This document shows, piece by piece, positions 23,304 to 36,800 of a stretch of DNA of 64,000 nucleotides. The notes beneath the pieces were generated by a model that made no database searches, was not told where the DNA came from, and worked only from the letters and a program-made list of their open reading frames with translations. The stretch covers positions 28,618,001-28,682,000 of the forward strand of contig JBAIAC010000051.1 in assembly GCA_037349315.1 (NCBI GenBank), given 5' to 3'. Both the position numbers and the translations under genes were made by a program. The DNA comes from Chelydra serpentina (lineage: Eukaryota; Chordata; Testudines; Chelydridae). Numbering within the stretch: the stretch's first letter is position 1; every line of letters begins with the position of its first letter.

Positions 23304-23524
23304 CAGGGGTCTCAAACACGCGGCCCACGGGGAGTTATTTCCTGCAGCCCGCCATAGCGCCGACTCCACTGGCAGCCAAACTCCAAACATTACTGAGTGT
23401 TTATATTTTATTAAAACCCCTCTTTGCATTACAGTTTTTAAAAAGTTAATACATTGACTTTTAATAGAATACTATATTACTCTTCGTTTTTTTCATTTTT
23501 GACAATATTTTTGTATCGTATGAA
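23304..23524 (-). mobile_element. hAT element, truncated by the DIRS element
   Basis: Starts with caggggtctcaaaca and matches the reverse complement of 35120-35347 (including tcaatgtattaactttttaa). The match stops exactly where the DIRS terminal repeat begins. The missing end was not found on the far side of the DIRS element. Confidence 0.75.
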
Positions 23525-23841
23525 AAAGGACAGTTACCTGTTCTGTAACTGGCATTCTTCGAAATGTGTTGCTCAGGTCTATTCCACAGTAGGTGTGAGT
23601 GCTTGCCATGTGCATCGGTGCTGCACGTTTTTCCCCTAGCAGTGCCCGTAGGGGGGAGTGCTGCTGCGACCCCTGGAGTGGTGCCGCTATAGCGCGCTAT
23701 AAGGGCAGCCGTGCGCTCCCCCCACCCTCGGTTCCTTCTTGCCGGACCAACTCCAACAGGGGGGAAGGAGGGCGGGATGTGGAATAGACCTGAGCAACAC
23801 ATCTCGAAGAATGCCAGTTACGGAACAGGTAACTGTCCTTT
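23525..23841. repeat. DIRS terminal block with 64-bp inverted repeat
   Basis: Arm 1 (23525-23588, starting aaaggacagttacctg) is inverse to arm 2 (23778-23841, ending caggtaactgtccttt) with about two mismatches. A third, direct likeness to part of arm 1 follows at about 23857-23882 (ttgctcatgtctgttccaca). DIRS elements are known for such terminal and internal complementary repeats. Confidence 0.8.
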
Positions 23842-23916
23842 CTTCTTTGAGTGATTGCTCATGTCTGTTCCACAGTAGATGATTCCAAGCAATATGCAAT
23901 GGAGGTGGGTAGAAGT

Positions 23917-24960
23917 TCACACCCTGTCTGGCTGGAGCACAGCTCTACCAAAGCCAGCGTCATCCCTAGCGTGGGAGACGATCGCATAATGCGAGGTGAA
24001 TGTGTGAACCGAGGACCAGGTAGCGGCCCTACAGATGTCCTGGATAGGGTCATGGGCTACAAAGGCAGCCGACGAGGCTTGCGCCCTGGTCGAGTGCTCC
24101 CTCATGATAGGCGGTGAGGGAACCGTCGCTAATTCGTAGCATGTGTGTATGCACGAAGTGATCCACCGGGAAAGCCTCTGGGTAGAGATTGGCTGACCCC
24201 TCATACGCTCAGCTGGGGCAACAAACAGTTGCGGAGACCTACGAAACGGCTTAGTCCGATCCAGGTAAAAAGCCGGCGCCCTGCACATGTCCAATGTGTG
24301 GAGGCAGCGCTCCTCATCCGAGGCATGCGGCTTTGGGCAAAGGACAGGGAGGAAAATATCCTGGCTCGTGAAAAGCGGAGACCACTTTAGAAAGGAAAGC
24401 TGGGTGTGGTCGGAGCTGGACCATGTCCTTGTAGAAGACCGTAAAGGGGGGGGGTCTGAGGTCAAGGCCCTGAGCTCTGACACCCGTTGGGCTGACATAA
24501 TGGCCACTAGGAATGCTACCTCCCAAGAGTGGTGAGACCAGGAGCATGTGGCCAGGGGGCTCGAACGGGGGCCCCGTGAGGTAAGATAACACCAAGTTCA
24601 AGTCCCACTGGAGAACAGGGGTCCTAGCATACGGGAAGGACTGGTCTAGACCCTTGAGGAAGCACCCGGTCATGGCATGAGAGAAGACCGAGTGGCCCTG
24701 GACCGGCAGGTGGAACGCCGATATAGCCGCCAGGTGCACCCTGACGGAGGAGGGAGCTAGACCTTGAGTTCTAAGGGGACAGGTATTCGAGAATAAGCTG
24801 GAGCGGGCACACCTCGAGGAGGTACCCCGCTCGCCCGCCCACCTAGAGAACCTGGACCACTTCGCCAGGTAGGCCCAGCGCGTGGAAGGTTTCCTACTTT
24901 CTAGGAGGACAATCCTGACTCCCTCCGAACACATTGTTTCCTCCGTGTCTAACCACTGAG
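23917..24960 (-). pseudogene. DIRS tyrosine recombinase (frameshifted)
   Basis: The N-terminal core-binding part is readable at about 24960-24510. The catalytic part follows in another frame at 24507-23917. Catalytic residues are all visible: the first arginine in SAQRVSEL, an H-x-x-R as HSTR, and the likely tyrosine nucleophile in TFTSHY near the end. In a live element it would integrate circular cDNA without a target duplication. Confidence 0.75.
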
Positions 24961-25599
24961 CAGCCACGCTGTCAAGTGCAGGGAGGCTAGGTTGGGGTGA
25001 AGTAGGCGGCCCTGGTCCTGGGACAGGAGGTCCAGCTGGAGTGGCAGTGGACGCGGAGGGGCTGCTAGTAACCCCAGGAGGCTCCCGTACCAATGCTGTC
25101 TGGTCCAAGCTGGGGCGATCAGGAGGATGCGAGCCTTGTCCCTCTTTACCTTTTCCAGGACCTTGTCTATGAGGGGAAAGGGAGGGAACGCATAGAGGAG
25201 CTGGCCCGACCATGACAAGAGGAAGGCATCTGAGATTGCATCCTTCCCCAGCCCCCTCCCGGAGTAGAACCGGTGGCAACGTTGGTTCTGGCGGGTCGCA
25301 AACAGGTCTACTTGGGGAGTGCCCCAGGCTCGGAAGAGCTGACCCGTGACCTCTGAGTGGAGCGGCCACTCGTATTGGGAGAAGAAGACCCTGCTCAGGC
25401 GATCGGCCTGGGAGTTGTTGATGCCCGGCAGGTGGAAAGCCCTGAGGGAGATGATGTGGGCTATACAGAACTCCCATAGGCTGAGGGCTTCCTGGCAGAG
25501 AGCCGAGGACCTCGTCCCACCCTGCCTGTTGATGTAAAACATCGCAGCGGTGTTGTCCGTAAGGACCCTGACTGCCCTGCCGTGAGCTGAACGCCACAC
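24949..25599 (-). pseudogene. DIRS RNase H domain and linker
   Basis: Contains VLTDNTAAMFYINRQGG and a later FHLPGINNSQADRLSR, the RNase H signatures of DIRS/Ngaro elements, then WGTPQVDLFATRQNQ. It is in a different frame from the RT part, so a frameshift lies near 25590. Confidence 0.8.
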
Positions 25600-26746
25600 A
25601 GGCTAAGCGGACTGCCCTGAGCTTGACATTTATGTGTAGGGATAGTTCCGCGACCGACCACAGTCCCTGGGTTTGAGAGTTCCCTACATGGACTCCCCAG
25701 CCCAAGTCCGACGCGTCCAACACTAGGTCTAGCGACAGAAGCGGGTCCCGGAAGGGGATCCCTTGCAGCATGTTGTCCGGGAAGGTCCACCACTGGAGAG
25801 AGGTTAATACCGGACCCGGTACCGTTAGGACCTTGTCCAGACTGTCCCAAGCCTGGGAGAATTCTGAGGCCAACCAGAGCTGGAGGGGCCTCATTCGAAG
25901 TCTGGCGTGGTGTACCATGTACGTGCACGCCGCCATGTGACCCAGGAGCTGCTGGCTGTGGTCACGGAATTTCGTGACCGTGTCTATTAGCCCTTTGAGG
26001 GTCTGGAATCTGCCCGGGGGAAGAGAGGCCATGGCCTTGGAAGCGTCCAGTAGAGTGCCTATGAACTCTATGCGCTGAACCGGGACCAACGTTGACTTGG
26101 CCTCGTTTACCAGGAGGCCCAAGTTGGCACAGGTAGGCAAGAGCAGCTCCAGGTGGTTTTGTACCTGCGACCTCGAGTTGCCCTTGAGCAGCCAGTCGTC
26201 GAGGTACGGGAATAGTTGGACCCCTCGGCGTCTGAGAGAGGCCGCCATGACCACCATACATTTTGTGAATACTCTTGGTGCGGTGGACAGGCCAAAGGGG
26301 AGGACCGTAAACTGGTAGTGGTCCCGCCCAACCAGGAAGCGAAGGAAGCATCTGCCCTTCGAATATGTGAATGTGGAAATATGCGTCCTGGAGGTCCAGT
26401 CGCCCGGGTCCAAGGAGGGTATAATCTTTACTAGGGAAACCATGCTGAATCGGCATCTTACCATGAACCGATTGAGACTGCGTAAATCTAGGATAGGCCT
26501 GAGGCCCCCTTTCGCTTTCGGGATAAGGAAGTAACGGGAGTAGAACCCTTTTCCTTGAAATTCCCTTGGGACTCCCTCTATGGCTCCCAGACTGAGGAGC
26601 CGGCCCACCTCCTGCAGTAGCAGGGGTAAATGTGACGGGTCTACCGTGCCGTACCCAGGAGGAGGGTGGGAGGGCGGGGGTGACACGAACTGGAGCGTGT
26701 AGCAATTGTACTCAGGACCCAACGGTCCGATGTTATATGGAACCAT
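25600..26746 (-). pseudogene. DIRS reverse transcriptase
   Basis: Shows FYSRYFLIPKAKGG, LRPILDLRSLNRF, QFTVLPFGLSTAPRVF and the catalytic YLDD box in LFPYLDDWLL. The first catalytic motif (LDLQDAYFHI, near 26390) lies in another frame, so a frameshift pair sits around 26350-26410. The two long overlapping frames on this strand are one damaged gene. Confidence 0.8.
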
Positions 26747-26839
26747 TGTACAAGGAACGGACGCAAGCGGTTGCTGAAGGCCAACTTTATTTGACGGAGG
26801 GTTCTCTTGGGGGTTACCCGGATACCCTCCTGCCCCTAG

Positions 26840-27100
26840 TCAAAACTGCCTCTTGCCCTGCTGCTTGCCCCTGGAGGGCCCAGGCTGCAGGCCGGAGTGG
26901 GACTGCCTCTGAGGTCGCCTCTTTTGAGATCTGGACCTCTTGTAGGCTGGCTTGTATCGTGGTTGGGGCGCTTGGGCGGGAGCCTGCGGCTTAGGCTTCT
27001 CCTTGGCCGACGGGACGTAGAGCCTGAGCGTTTGCAGGGTGGTAGCCTGGTTTTTGCTGACTTTAGTTCAGACCTTGCACCAGGCCACAGGCTCTCTCTC
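26840..27100 (-). pseudogene. DIRS gag C-terminal remnant
   Basis: A proline- and arginine/lysine-rich frame (AKEKPKPQAPAQAPQPRYKP...) ends in TGA at 26842-26840, just before the RT frame. Position and composition fit the basic tail of a DIRS gag. The upstream gag is absent. Confidence 0.45.
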
Positions 27101-27130
27101 TACTACAGCCTCCTGGCTCTAGTCTGAGGA

Positions 27131-27469
27131 ATTAGCAATTCCTGCCTGGGGGAGGCAGCGGTGCTGTTTGCATTGGAGTGTAATTATGCCTTTTGGCACA
27201 CAAGATATGCCTGATCTGCTCTGGTGCTGCCTAGTTCCTGTATGCAGTTTAGTTCAGACTGGTTCCTCTTCACTCAAAGGAATCAATTCACTAGCTTCAG
27301 ACTGAGCAGGAAAAAAAGTGGCTAAGCAGAACTGCAGCCTCCATTCAATGTGATCTTTACAGAGGTGCTCTGCTACGGCAGTGCTTTATCTGCTCAGTTT
27401 ATTACTTGCAACCCCCAGCAATTTCACCCTAACCAGCCAGTTGATGGCTTTACTGTGACAGGCAAAATC
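27131..27469. other. Intergenic gap
   Basis: Nothing recognised. Confidence 0.4.
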
Positions 27470-27477
27470 AACTATAT

Positions 27478-27893
27478 CAGGGGTGGCCAACCTGAGCCTG
27501 AGAAGGAGCCAGAATTTACCAATGTACATTGCCAAAGAGCCACAGTAATACATCAGCAGCTCCCCCGCACACTCCCAGCACTCCCAACCACCAGCAGCCC
27601 CACTGATCAGTGCCTTCCCTTCCCCTCCCTGCACCTCCCGATCAGCTGTTTCGTGGCATGCAGGAGGCTCTGGGGGGGAGGGGGCAGGAGCAAGGTCACA
27701 GCAGGCTCGGGAGGGGGTGGGAAGAGGTGGAGTGGGGACAGGACCCATGGCAGAGCTGGGGGTTGAGCAGTGAGCATCCCCCAGCACATTGGAAAGTTGG
27801 CGCCTGTAGCTCCAGCCCCGGGGTTGGTGCCTATACAATATTAACTTCTGAAGAGCCAGATGTGGCTCCCGAGCCACAGGTTGGCCACCCCTG
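27478..27893. mobile_element. Non-autonomous hAT element (416 bp)
   Basis: The ends are caggggtggccaacctg and caggttggccacccctg, perfect 17-bp inverses. Identical 8-bp duplications aactatat flank it (27470-27477 and 27894-27901). No transposase. Confidence 0.95.
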
Positions 27894-30800
27894 AACTATA
27901 TACTAGAAAGAGGGGTTATTGATCGTAGCAGAATAAAGTGCCCAGGGCTAAAAAAGTCTTTCTGATCCCTCTGTGATGTTAAGTAGAGAAGAAGAGTGGC
28001 TAGATGAGTCTGGTCCCTTCCCCCCATGTCACTGTTATGTGATTACATTGCACACCCAAAAGCTGCTGAGGGTGCTGAGTTAAGCGCATCAATGTTAGGA
28101 AATTCCAGGACTAAGGTTGCCTGTGCAATCTTAATTTGGCCCCCTGGTCCACATGTGTTAAGGGCTTATTCCTTCACCCGCTTACTTCCCTGGTCCTCGC
28201 ATGAACAGAGAGCAACAATACCTGAAGTCCGAAGGTGCAAACAATTCAATGTTTTTTGGGGTGAACTTCCAGCAAGCAATGATTCCAATTTCCTTCCTTA
28301 GTGTTCCCCTTCCCAGCTCTGATGCCACAGAGCCTTACCTGTGGTCCCTGTTCCCATTCCCCTCCTTAGCAAAACATGATTCCAATTTCCCCACCCCCAT
28401 TCCCTTTTCCCATTCCCTCCCTACTTCTTGATTGACTGCAAACTATATAGTAAAACTTGAGTTTTGCTTAGCTATACCTTAACCAATCATTTTACTGAAA
28501 TTTAACTAACCAATCCTAACCTACTGGAACATGATTATCTAACCAATTATATCCCACCGCCTTAAGTAGGTTGCACCCAGCAAAATTAATTATACAGCAG
28601 ACAGAAACAATCATAGAACCAGACAGAGATTATACAGACAAACAATAGGGAAAGGGGGACTACAGTGGTAGAAGAACACAGAAATGAGGATTTCACATCC
28701 CAGCTATTGATAAGCGAGTTCTTGCCAGACAGGATGCTATCAAACTAAGTTTTCTTTAAATCTTCTAGGCTCTTCCTTTTTTCTGGAGGTGATATATCAG
28801 ATCACCTTTCTAACAGCCCCAGATTGCCTTATTTCAATGTGACTAGTTTGAAATGTGAGGATGTGACCATACACTTCCCAGTTTATGGCTACCTCTGCTG
28901 CTTACCCAAAGATCTTAGCCTAAGAACAGAGCCTCAGACTGTCACAGAAAGAGAAGGCCCATAAACAGGCAGACTGTGAGTTTGATTTTCTTTTATACCT
29001 CTATAATTATCTAAGTAATAAACATATACCTACATTCTTAAAGTACAGGCCTTTGCAGACAGGCCTGATTAATTTAATTTAGTCTTTAATTTAGATCCCA
29101 GAAGGTGCTTTCACTGCAATTCTCCAGGGCACCTGAGAAGCAGCTGTCCCACACTAAAGGAGAGTACACCCTCCTTGTCCCATGTTAGCTCGGTTGCCCT
29201 CAACGCTGAGGCCCCAGAGGGCACCCCTACCTCTTACCACACCAGCTTGGTGGACATGGGGCCTAGTGAAGCGGATAGGGAGCACATCAAGGTTGTTAAG
29301 ATTGATGGCATGGAGTGTCTGGGGTGGAGGGATACAGCGGCTCAGTTCTCTCTGGTCCGACCGAGTGTGGTTCCAGATGCTAGTGTTCTGACGGGGCAGA
29401 CCACCCATATTAAGGGGGTGGGGCCGCAGAGGTTCCCTGTGCCCCTGGCTAAGGTTCATGTGGAGTGGGAAGGGATGGAAAATACTTTACTGGTGGGGAT
29501 GCTCGAGGACATCCCCGCAGACATGTTGCTGGGGAATGATTTTTTCAGCAAAACTAGGGCTGTCAGTGTGGTAACTCGCAGCATGAAGAAAGGCTGTGAG
29601 GGGGAGGCTGTCCCGGGCGATAGCGGTAGGTCTCATGCAGCTGAACGGCCAACACATCCTACCCCAGGGGACACGGGGGTTGGTGACTTGAAGAGAGTCC
29701 CCAGGGACGGGGCGGGGACCTCAGAACCCACAGGGGAGTTGGGGGAGGATCCCACTGACAGGACAGTGCATGGAGGCCTCTGCCCAGCTGAAGACAACAG
29801 GCTCCCAGGGGCGGGGGCAGGGGAGAGGCAGTCAGTGCCCAGGGACGGGGACGCTGTCTCAAGGATTGTCTGTCAGGAATTTGCAGCTAACCAAAGGACG
29901 GACCCCTCCCTTGAGAGTATAAGGAAGTGTATCTCGGCGGGAACTCCAGGAAGGGGGCGGGGGAGAAGTTTTTTGAAGAGGACGGGAAACTGTACAGGGA
30001 GGCCCCTGTGGGAAAAAACCAGGGTCCCGGTCAACCCTATAAGCAGTTGGTTGTACCCAGCCAACACCGGGGGGAATTAGTGCGGGTAGCGCACAACGGC
30101 CCCTTTGCTGGTCACTTGGGGGTACAGAGGACATATGACAAGCTGAGGAAGAATTTCTACTGGCCAGGGATACAGAATGACGTGCGGGATTACTGTAGAA
30201 CTTGTGTGGTGTGTCAGGAAAGGAAGAGGCCAGGGGGACCCCTTGCCCATCATCCAGGAAGCGTTCCAAAGGGTGGCGATAGACATAGTGGGTCCTATGC
30301 CACGCCCCACTCGGAGGGGGAACAAGTATATCTTGGTGGTAGTAGACTTCGCCACTCGGTACCCTGAGGCAATCGCTCTGTCTAACATAGAAGCTGAGAC
30401 AGTGGCAAGAGCCTTGCTCACCATATTCAGCACAGTGGGCTTCCCTAAGGAGATTTTGTCTGATCGGGGGGCAAACTTTATGTCGCAGTTGTTCAATGAG
30501 CTATGGAAGGTGTGTGGAGTGAAACAGCTTAAAACGGCCCCCTACCACCCCCAGGCCAACGGGCTGGTGGAAAGATTCAATGGGACCCTAAAATCCATGC
30601 TGGGGATGTATACCCAGAAAAGGGGCCAGAGCTGGGACGAACTATTGCCATTCCTGCTGTATGCCTACAGGGAGGTACCCCAAGAGTCCACGGGATTTTC
30701 CCCATTCGACCTTCTGTATGGGAGGAAGGTGAGGGGACCTCTCGATCTCATCAGGGATACCTGGGAAGGGTGCAACACAGTAAGGGAGGAACCCGTGACT

Positions 30801-33800
30801 GAATATGTCCAGAGGTTCAGAAGGGAGTTGAAAGACATGATGGAAATTGTCCAAAACAACCTCCAGAGTAGTCAGGCCAAGCAAAAGGAGTGGTACGATA
30901 AGAATACCTGTAAGCGCACTTTTGACATAGGAGATTTGGTCATGGTACTTAGCCCTGACAAAAAGTTCAAGATGCAAAACTCCTGGGAGGGGCCCTTTGA
31001 AGTGGTGGAAGTGTCGAAGGAGGACACTTATACAGTTAAAAAGCCCCTAGAAGGTGCTGGGCCCCAACTGGTACATGTTAACAGACTCAAGGCCTATCAC
31101 AGTAGAGTGCCCGGGGTAAACATGATCTGTTGTGCGGAAGGGGAAACTGAGGCACACCCACTCCCTGATCTGATGGCTGAATGCCAAGATGGGTCAGCCC
31201 TGGAAAGCATAGAAATCTGTAGTCCACTAACACCAGTCGAACGGAAGGAAGCGTTGTCAATGCTGCAGAAGTACAGCGAGGTATTTTCCAACAAACCAGG
31301 GAGGACGCACTTGCTGTCCCATAGAATCCTCACGAAAGGGGCACAACCTCCGCCTTCCAGGCCTTACAGGGCCACCGGCCAGGTGAAGGAGCAAATTCAG
31401 GCCGAGATACAAAGCATGTTGGACTTGGGGGTGATTAAGGATTCGGGCAGTGCGTGGGCTTCACCTGTGGTCTTGGTCCCAAAGAGAGATGGCACCGTTA
31501 GATTTTGCGTGGACTATAGAAAACTCAATGCTGTCACGGTAACCGATGCATACCCCATGCCACGAATTGATGACATGCTGGATGTGCTGAGCCAAGCCAA
31601 GTACCTTAGTACCTTTGATCTGACCAAAGGTTACTGGCAGATCCCTCTGGAGGGAGAGGCCCAACAGAAGTCAGCTTTTATCACTGATATAGGGCTCTAT
31701 GAATTTACAGTGTTACCGTTTGGGTTGGTGAATGCGGGTGCAACCTTCCAGAGACTGGTCAACCGAGTGTTAAACGGGTTGCAGAGTTATGCTAGAGCAT
31801 ACATAGATGACATTGCTGTGTTCAGCAACACCTGGGATGACCACAAGGAGCACCTGCAAGTGGTGCTAACTAAGCTCAAAGAGGCTGGGCTGACTGTAAA
31901 ACCCTCCAAGTGCAAGGTAGGGGCAGCCAGAGTCCCTTATCTGGGACACTGGGTTGGGGGGGGGAAATATCCCCCGACCCTCTTAAGGTGGAGGCCATCG
32001 TGAAATGGCCTGTACCCCAGACTAAAAGGCAAGTTCAATCCTTCATAGGCTTGGCAAACTATTACAGGAGGTTTGTGGAGGGGTTCAGTGACATTGTATC
32101 CCCAATCACGGACTTATGTAAAAAGCATCAGCCTAACAAGGTAATTTGGTCAAAGGCGTGCCAGGAAGGCTTCGATAAGGTAAAAGCACTCCTGTCTGCG
32201 GAGCCTGTGCTGGCCAGCCCGGACTTCGATAAGCCTTTTGATTTGTGCACCGATGCGTCAGACACAGGGTTGGGGGCTGTGCTGATGCAAACGGGGGAAG
32301 ACAGCAAGAAGCATCCCATTGCTTTCCTGAGCAAAAAGCTGTCCCCTGCCGAACAGAATTACTCCGTCATAGAGAAGGAGTGCTATGCCATTGTGTGGGC
32401 TGTCAAACAACTAAGGCCATACCTCTTTAATAAGCGGTTCAGAATTCTAACTGACCATTCACCGCTGGTGTGGCTTCACCGCACTAAGGGCACAAACTCC
32501 AAGCTGCTACGCTGGAGTCTGGTCCTACAGGAGTTTGACATGGAGATTATGCATATTAAAGGAAAGGAGAACTGGGTAGCGGATGCCCTGTCCAGGAAAG
32601 AGGAATTTTAGGTGTACTGCCTCCGCCATGGACAGTGTCCAAGTCTCTGGCAGTAAGTTCAGGAGGAGGGTGTGACAGTGTCCCCATAAAACTTTATGGG
32701 GAGATGCTTATAACTATATATGTGTAACTGGAATATGTTTTATGCTACATGTGCCATGTAACATATCTCTGTGAAAGTTATGACCTACTGAATTTATTCC
32801 TCCTGTTTGTAGGCATGTATCATTGTTGTGGTTGAAGTTATGAACATTGGTTTTATATTTGCTGGTTTTATGCATAGCTTTTGTAAGAACATGGGACCAG
32901 GTCCAGAGGAAGGAATGTGCAAGTTGAGTACAAGTACTTAACAGACAAAAGAAGGTGCAGACCCCAATCCACATCGGGGCCCCAGTCAAGGATGCAACTG
33001 GTTAGACTGGTCAGGGCGCATGGACAGGTGACTTGCCCATGTGATCCCAAAACTCCAGGGCAACTGGATCCTACGCAGGGAGAGGAAGAAAGGCTATAAA
33101 AGCCCTTGCAAGACCCTTCCATTTTGTGTTCAGCTGGCTAAAGAGAGAGACTCTCCACCCCACCCCACCCCCAGGACACACCCGAAAGAGACTGAACAAA
33201 GGAGAAAGACATTAGGGGGGTGAGTGATTGCTGGACCCAGGCTAAGTGGAAGATAGCTTGTTTACTGGACCTAGTGAGGTTTTTATATCTGTGTGAAGTT
33301 TGATTAGACATAGAACTGCGTGTTCTATTTTATTTTATTTTATTTAGTAATTCACTTTGTTCTGTCTGTCACTACTTGAACTCACTTAAATCCTATTTTC
33401 TGTACTTATTAAAATCACTTTTTACTTATTAAGTTTCCTTGAGTACGAGTTGGTACCTGGGGAAAGCGAACAGTTGTGCATATCTTTCTATCTTTGAAAT
33501 AGAAGGCGAACTATTTATGAGTTTACCCTGTATAAGCCTTATGCAGGGTAAAACGGACGTATTAAGGGTTTAGACCGCTTAGGGAGCTGGGCACCTGGGT
33601 GTCAAAGGTAAGAGCGCTTCCAGGAGCCTTACAGTGGTGAGTGGACTTGGTTCGGACCTGGGTCTGTGTTTGCAGCAGATCAGTGGAATCTGGCTCAAAA
33701 CAGACAGGATTCAGGAGTCCCAAGCTGGAAAAGGCCTGGAGGCAGGGACAGAAGTGGCCTTGGCACACCAGGTGGCAGCACCAAGCAGGTCTCTGTGACC

Positions 33801-36800
33801 CCAAGCCGTCACAACATGGTTACATGGTACATTTTCAACAGGCCCCTTCCTCATTCTGTGCACAGGATGGACAGTACCCACTGAGTGAGCAGCTGTTCGA
33901 TATGTTGGTTTGTTATTGTTTAGTCAGTGGCCCCAGACCTTATTTACTGCACACTTTTCAAACCCTGTTCTAATACAGAATTGATTTCCTCTCAGGTTTG
34001 GTACTCATCACCCCTGCTTCACAAGTATTAATTTAGCTTCACAACACCTCCATGAGATGAGGGGGGTTTATCCTCAGCTCATTTTGAGATGCCTAGGACC
34101 TGATTTTTAAGAGTACTTAGCATTTTATAGCACTTAATGTATTTAAGTACAGTGACTGCAGTTGCAACAGAGTGCTCAGCACTTCTGCAAATCAGGCGTC
34201 CAGGTTTCAAGGAGGGCACCCGGAAAACGAGGCACATGCCATTAGTGACCATATGTGAAAAGCTTGCTAAATGACTTGGCTAGCATCACATGGGAACTCT
34301 GGCAGAGGTAGGGATAGACTCCAGGTCCGTAATCAAGGGCTTTAACTAGGAGACCAATCTTTCCCTCATGCCTCCCCACCTCACACGCAGCCTTAATCCT
34401 GGCATCTCCTACCTTTTGTGTGCTTGACTGTGCCACCTTAATGTTCTTTTTTAACATTGTTTCTATGCGTATGATTTCCTAGAAATCCACCATGTTGACA
34501 CCCCTATGGTGCATCAGCAGGGCTGTCACCTTTAGCTCCACCGCACAGACCTCTAGCAGCTGATAGCAAAAGTAGCTTGTCATCCTGTGTGTGGACAGCG
34601 CTGTGGGGGAGTGGACACTTTTGCCAGTGGGTTCCACAGGTATTGGCTGACAGCACAGAAATGATGAGATTTAAGAATTTTGGGTTCTTGTGTTGGCTCT
34701 GGAGGGGAGCATTCTCTACTTGGACAGACTTTTCTGCCTGATTGCCTCCCCTTCTCCCTGTCCTCGCCACCCTGTCCCAGTCCCGCTTCTCTCCCCACAG
34801 CCTCCCCATGGCTCTTTGTCCCAGGGAAAAACCTTCTGTGCCACCAGCAAGCACTCTATGCAAATAGGTTTAATTTTATGCAAATAAGTCTACTTTTTTG
34901 GTCAGCAAATGTTGGTAGGTGCAGCGTATACATCAATTATTTAGGGTGACTGACATTACAGGGCTGGTGTCATTATAAATCCCTAGGCTATACCCACCCA
35001 GGAAATTCAGTTAAAGTGAACTATAAGAGATGTAGCCCTGGTAGGATCTAGAGCAGGGATCTCAAACTCAAATTACCACAAGGGCCACATGAGAACTAGT
35101 AAATTGGCCCGAGGGCCGCATCACTGAAACCTTTTCATACAATGATACAAAAGTATAGTCAAAAATGAAGAGTAATATAGTATTCTATTAAAAGTCAATG
35201 TATTAACTTTTTAAAAACTGTAATGCAAAGAGGGGTTTTAATAAAATATAAACACTCAGTAATGTTTGCAGCTTGGCTGCCAGTGGAGTCGGCGCCTATG
35301 GCGGGCCGCAGGAAATAACTCTGCGGGCCGCGTGTTTGAGACCTCTAGTCTAGAGATGCCTGAGCTCTGCCCTAGAGGGAGGGAGGGAGGGAGACTATTC
35401 AATAAATGATTTGTTAAAAATCTGTTTGAGCTATGCCTACAAACACCATAGGGCATTAATCATACTTGCATGGTTACTGCCTGGTGTTACTACAGAGCAG
35501 AGTTACACTTGTGGGTGGCTTAACTGTATTTCTGAGTTTTTAACGGTTTGGGTTTATTTAAGTGTAACTTTAATTCTGAATGTCCTGAGTTTAAAATGCT
35601 GTTTGGGGATAATTACAGCACTCCTCTAATTACAGCACTCCTCTCATGCAGATTGCCCTGACTTACTAATGTCCTCTCACCCTTTGCTGAATTTGAATGT
35701 CATTTTTGTCTGGGCATATTAAGTTGTACTTCTGCACTCACTATTCCTGTTGTACATTTGCACCTGAGGACAGGAGTGCCTGAAGCATATGGATCGGCCT
35801 CCTTAATTTAACATTTTCATAAATCTAAATAAACAAAGAGCCCAGGCCCAGCCCATTTTCTCTGCACATTTGCTAGTGGAGGCCTGTTCCCCACTTTGCT
35901 TGCTCCCACCTGCATCCTGTTCCATGTCAGACCCCTCCAGCACCCTTAGAAAAGGCCTCTCTCCACCCCCAACCGGCTCAAGCCCTTCCCTGAACTCCTT
36001 TCCTCCCTTTCTGCCCCCCGGCCCATTGCTGTGACAACACTCAATGCTGGGGGCGGGTGAGAGTATCACTGACGCCATTCTGTGTGTGCCGTGCCTGGAA
36101 GCACCCCACTGCAGCCAGGAACAGTTACAGACTCCTAGGCCTTGGCTACACTTGCAGATGTACAGCGCTGTTAGTTAAACCCGTGTTCGTACAGCTGAGT
36201 AGGGAAAGCGCTGCAGGCTGTCCACACTGGCAGCCGCCAGCGCAGTAACTAGCACTGACGTGGCTACATTTGCGGCACTTGCAGCGGTTTTGGGAGAGGT
36301 GCATTATGGGCGGGTATCCCACAGAACACCTCTTCCAATTCTGGCGCCGTGGGTTGTGGGAAGGGGGCGTGGGGTATGGTGCATTCTGGGTCCTGTCCCA
36401 ACGCCCCGTGATGCATCGCTTCGCATCCCAGCAATCCCTGTGTTTCCGGCCACAATTTGCGCCATCTTTCAACGGTTTCTTTGTAGCGCGATCTGTGCTC
36501 CGTTTCGGTCAGCGGGAAAATGGATCCCGACCTGGTGAGCAAAATACTGACGAGTCTCGCCAGCACGTCACGTTTGGCAGTCGAGCTGTTCCTTAAGATC
36601 CACAGTGACAGCGAGGAGTCCGACGATGACGATGACAATGAAATTGTCACGCAAAATACGTACGACACTAACTTGCTTGTGGCATTCACGGACATGCTAT
36701 GCACCGTGGAACGCTGCTTTTGGGCTCGGGAAACCAGCACAGAGTGGTGGGATCACATTGTCATGCAAGTCTGGGATGACGAGCAGTGGGTGAAGAACTT

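Larger units (their letters stand above)
23525..27130 (-). mobile_element. DIRS-type tyrosine-recombinase retrotransposon, 5'-truncated
   Basis: Read on the - strand, the order is a short gag tail, reverse transcriptase, RNase H, tyrosine recombinase and a terminal repeat block. This is the DIRS order, with recombinase in place of integrase. Most of gag and the 5' end are missing (boundary near 27130 is approximate). Frameshifts interrupt RT, the RT/RNase H border and the recombinase, so it is inactive as read. Confidence 0.85.
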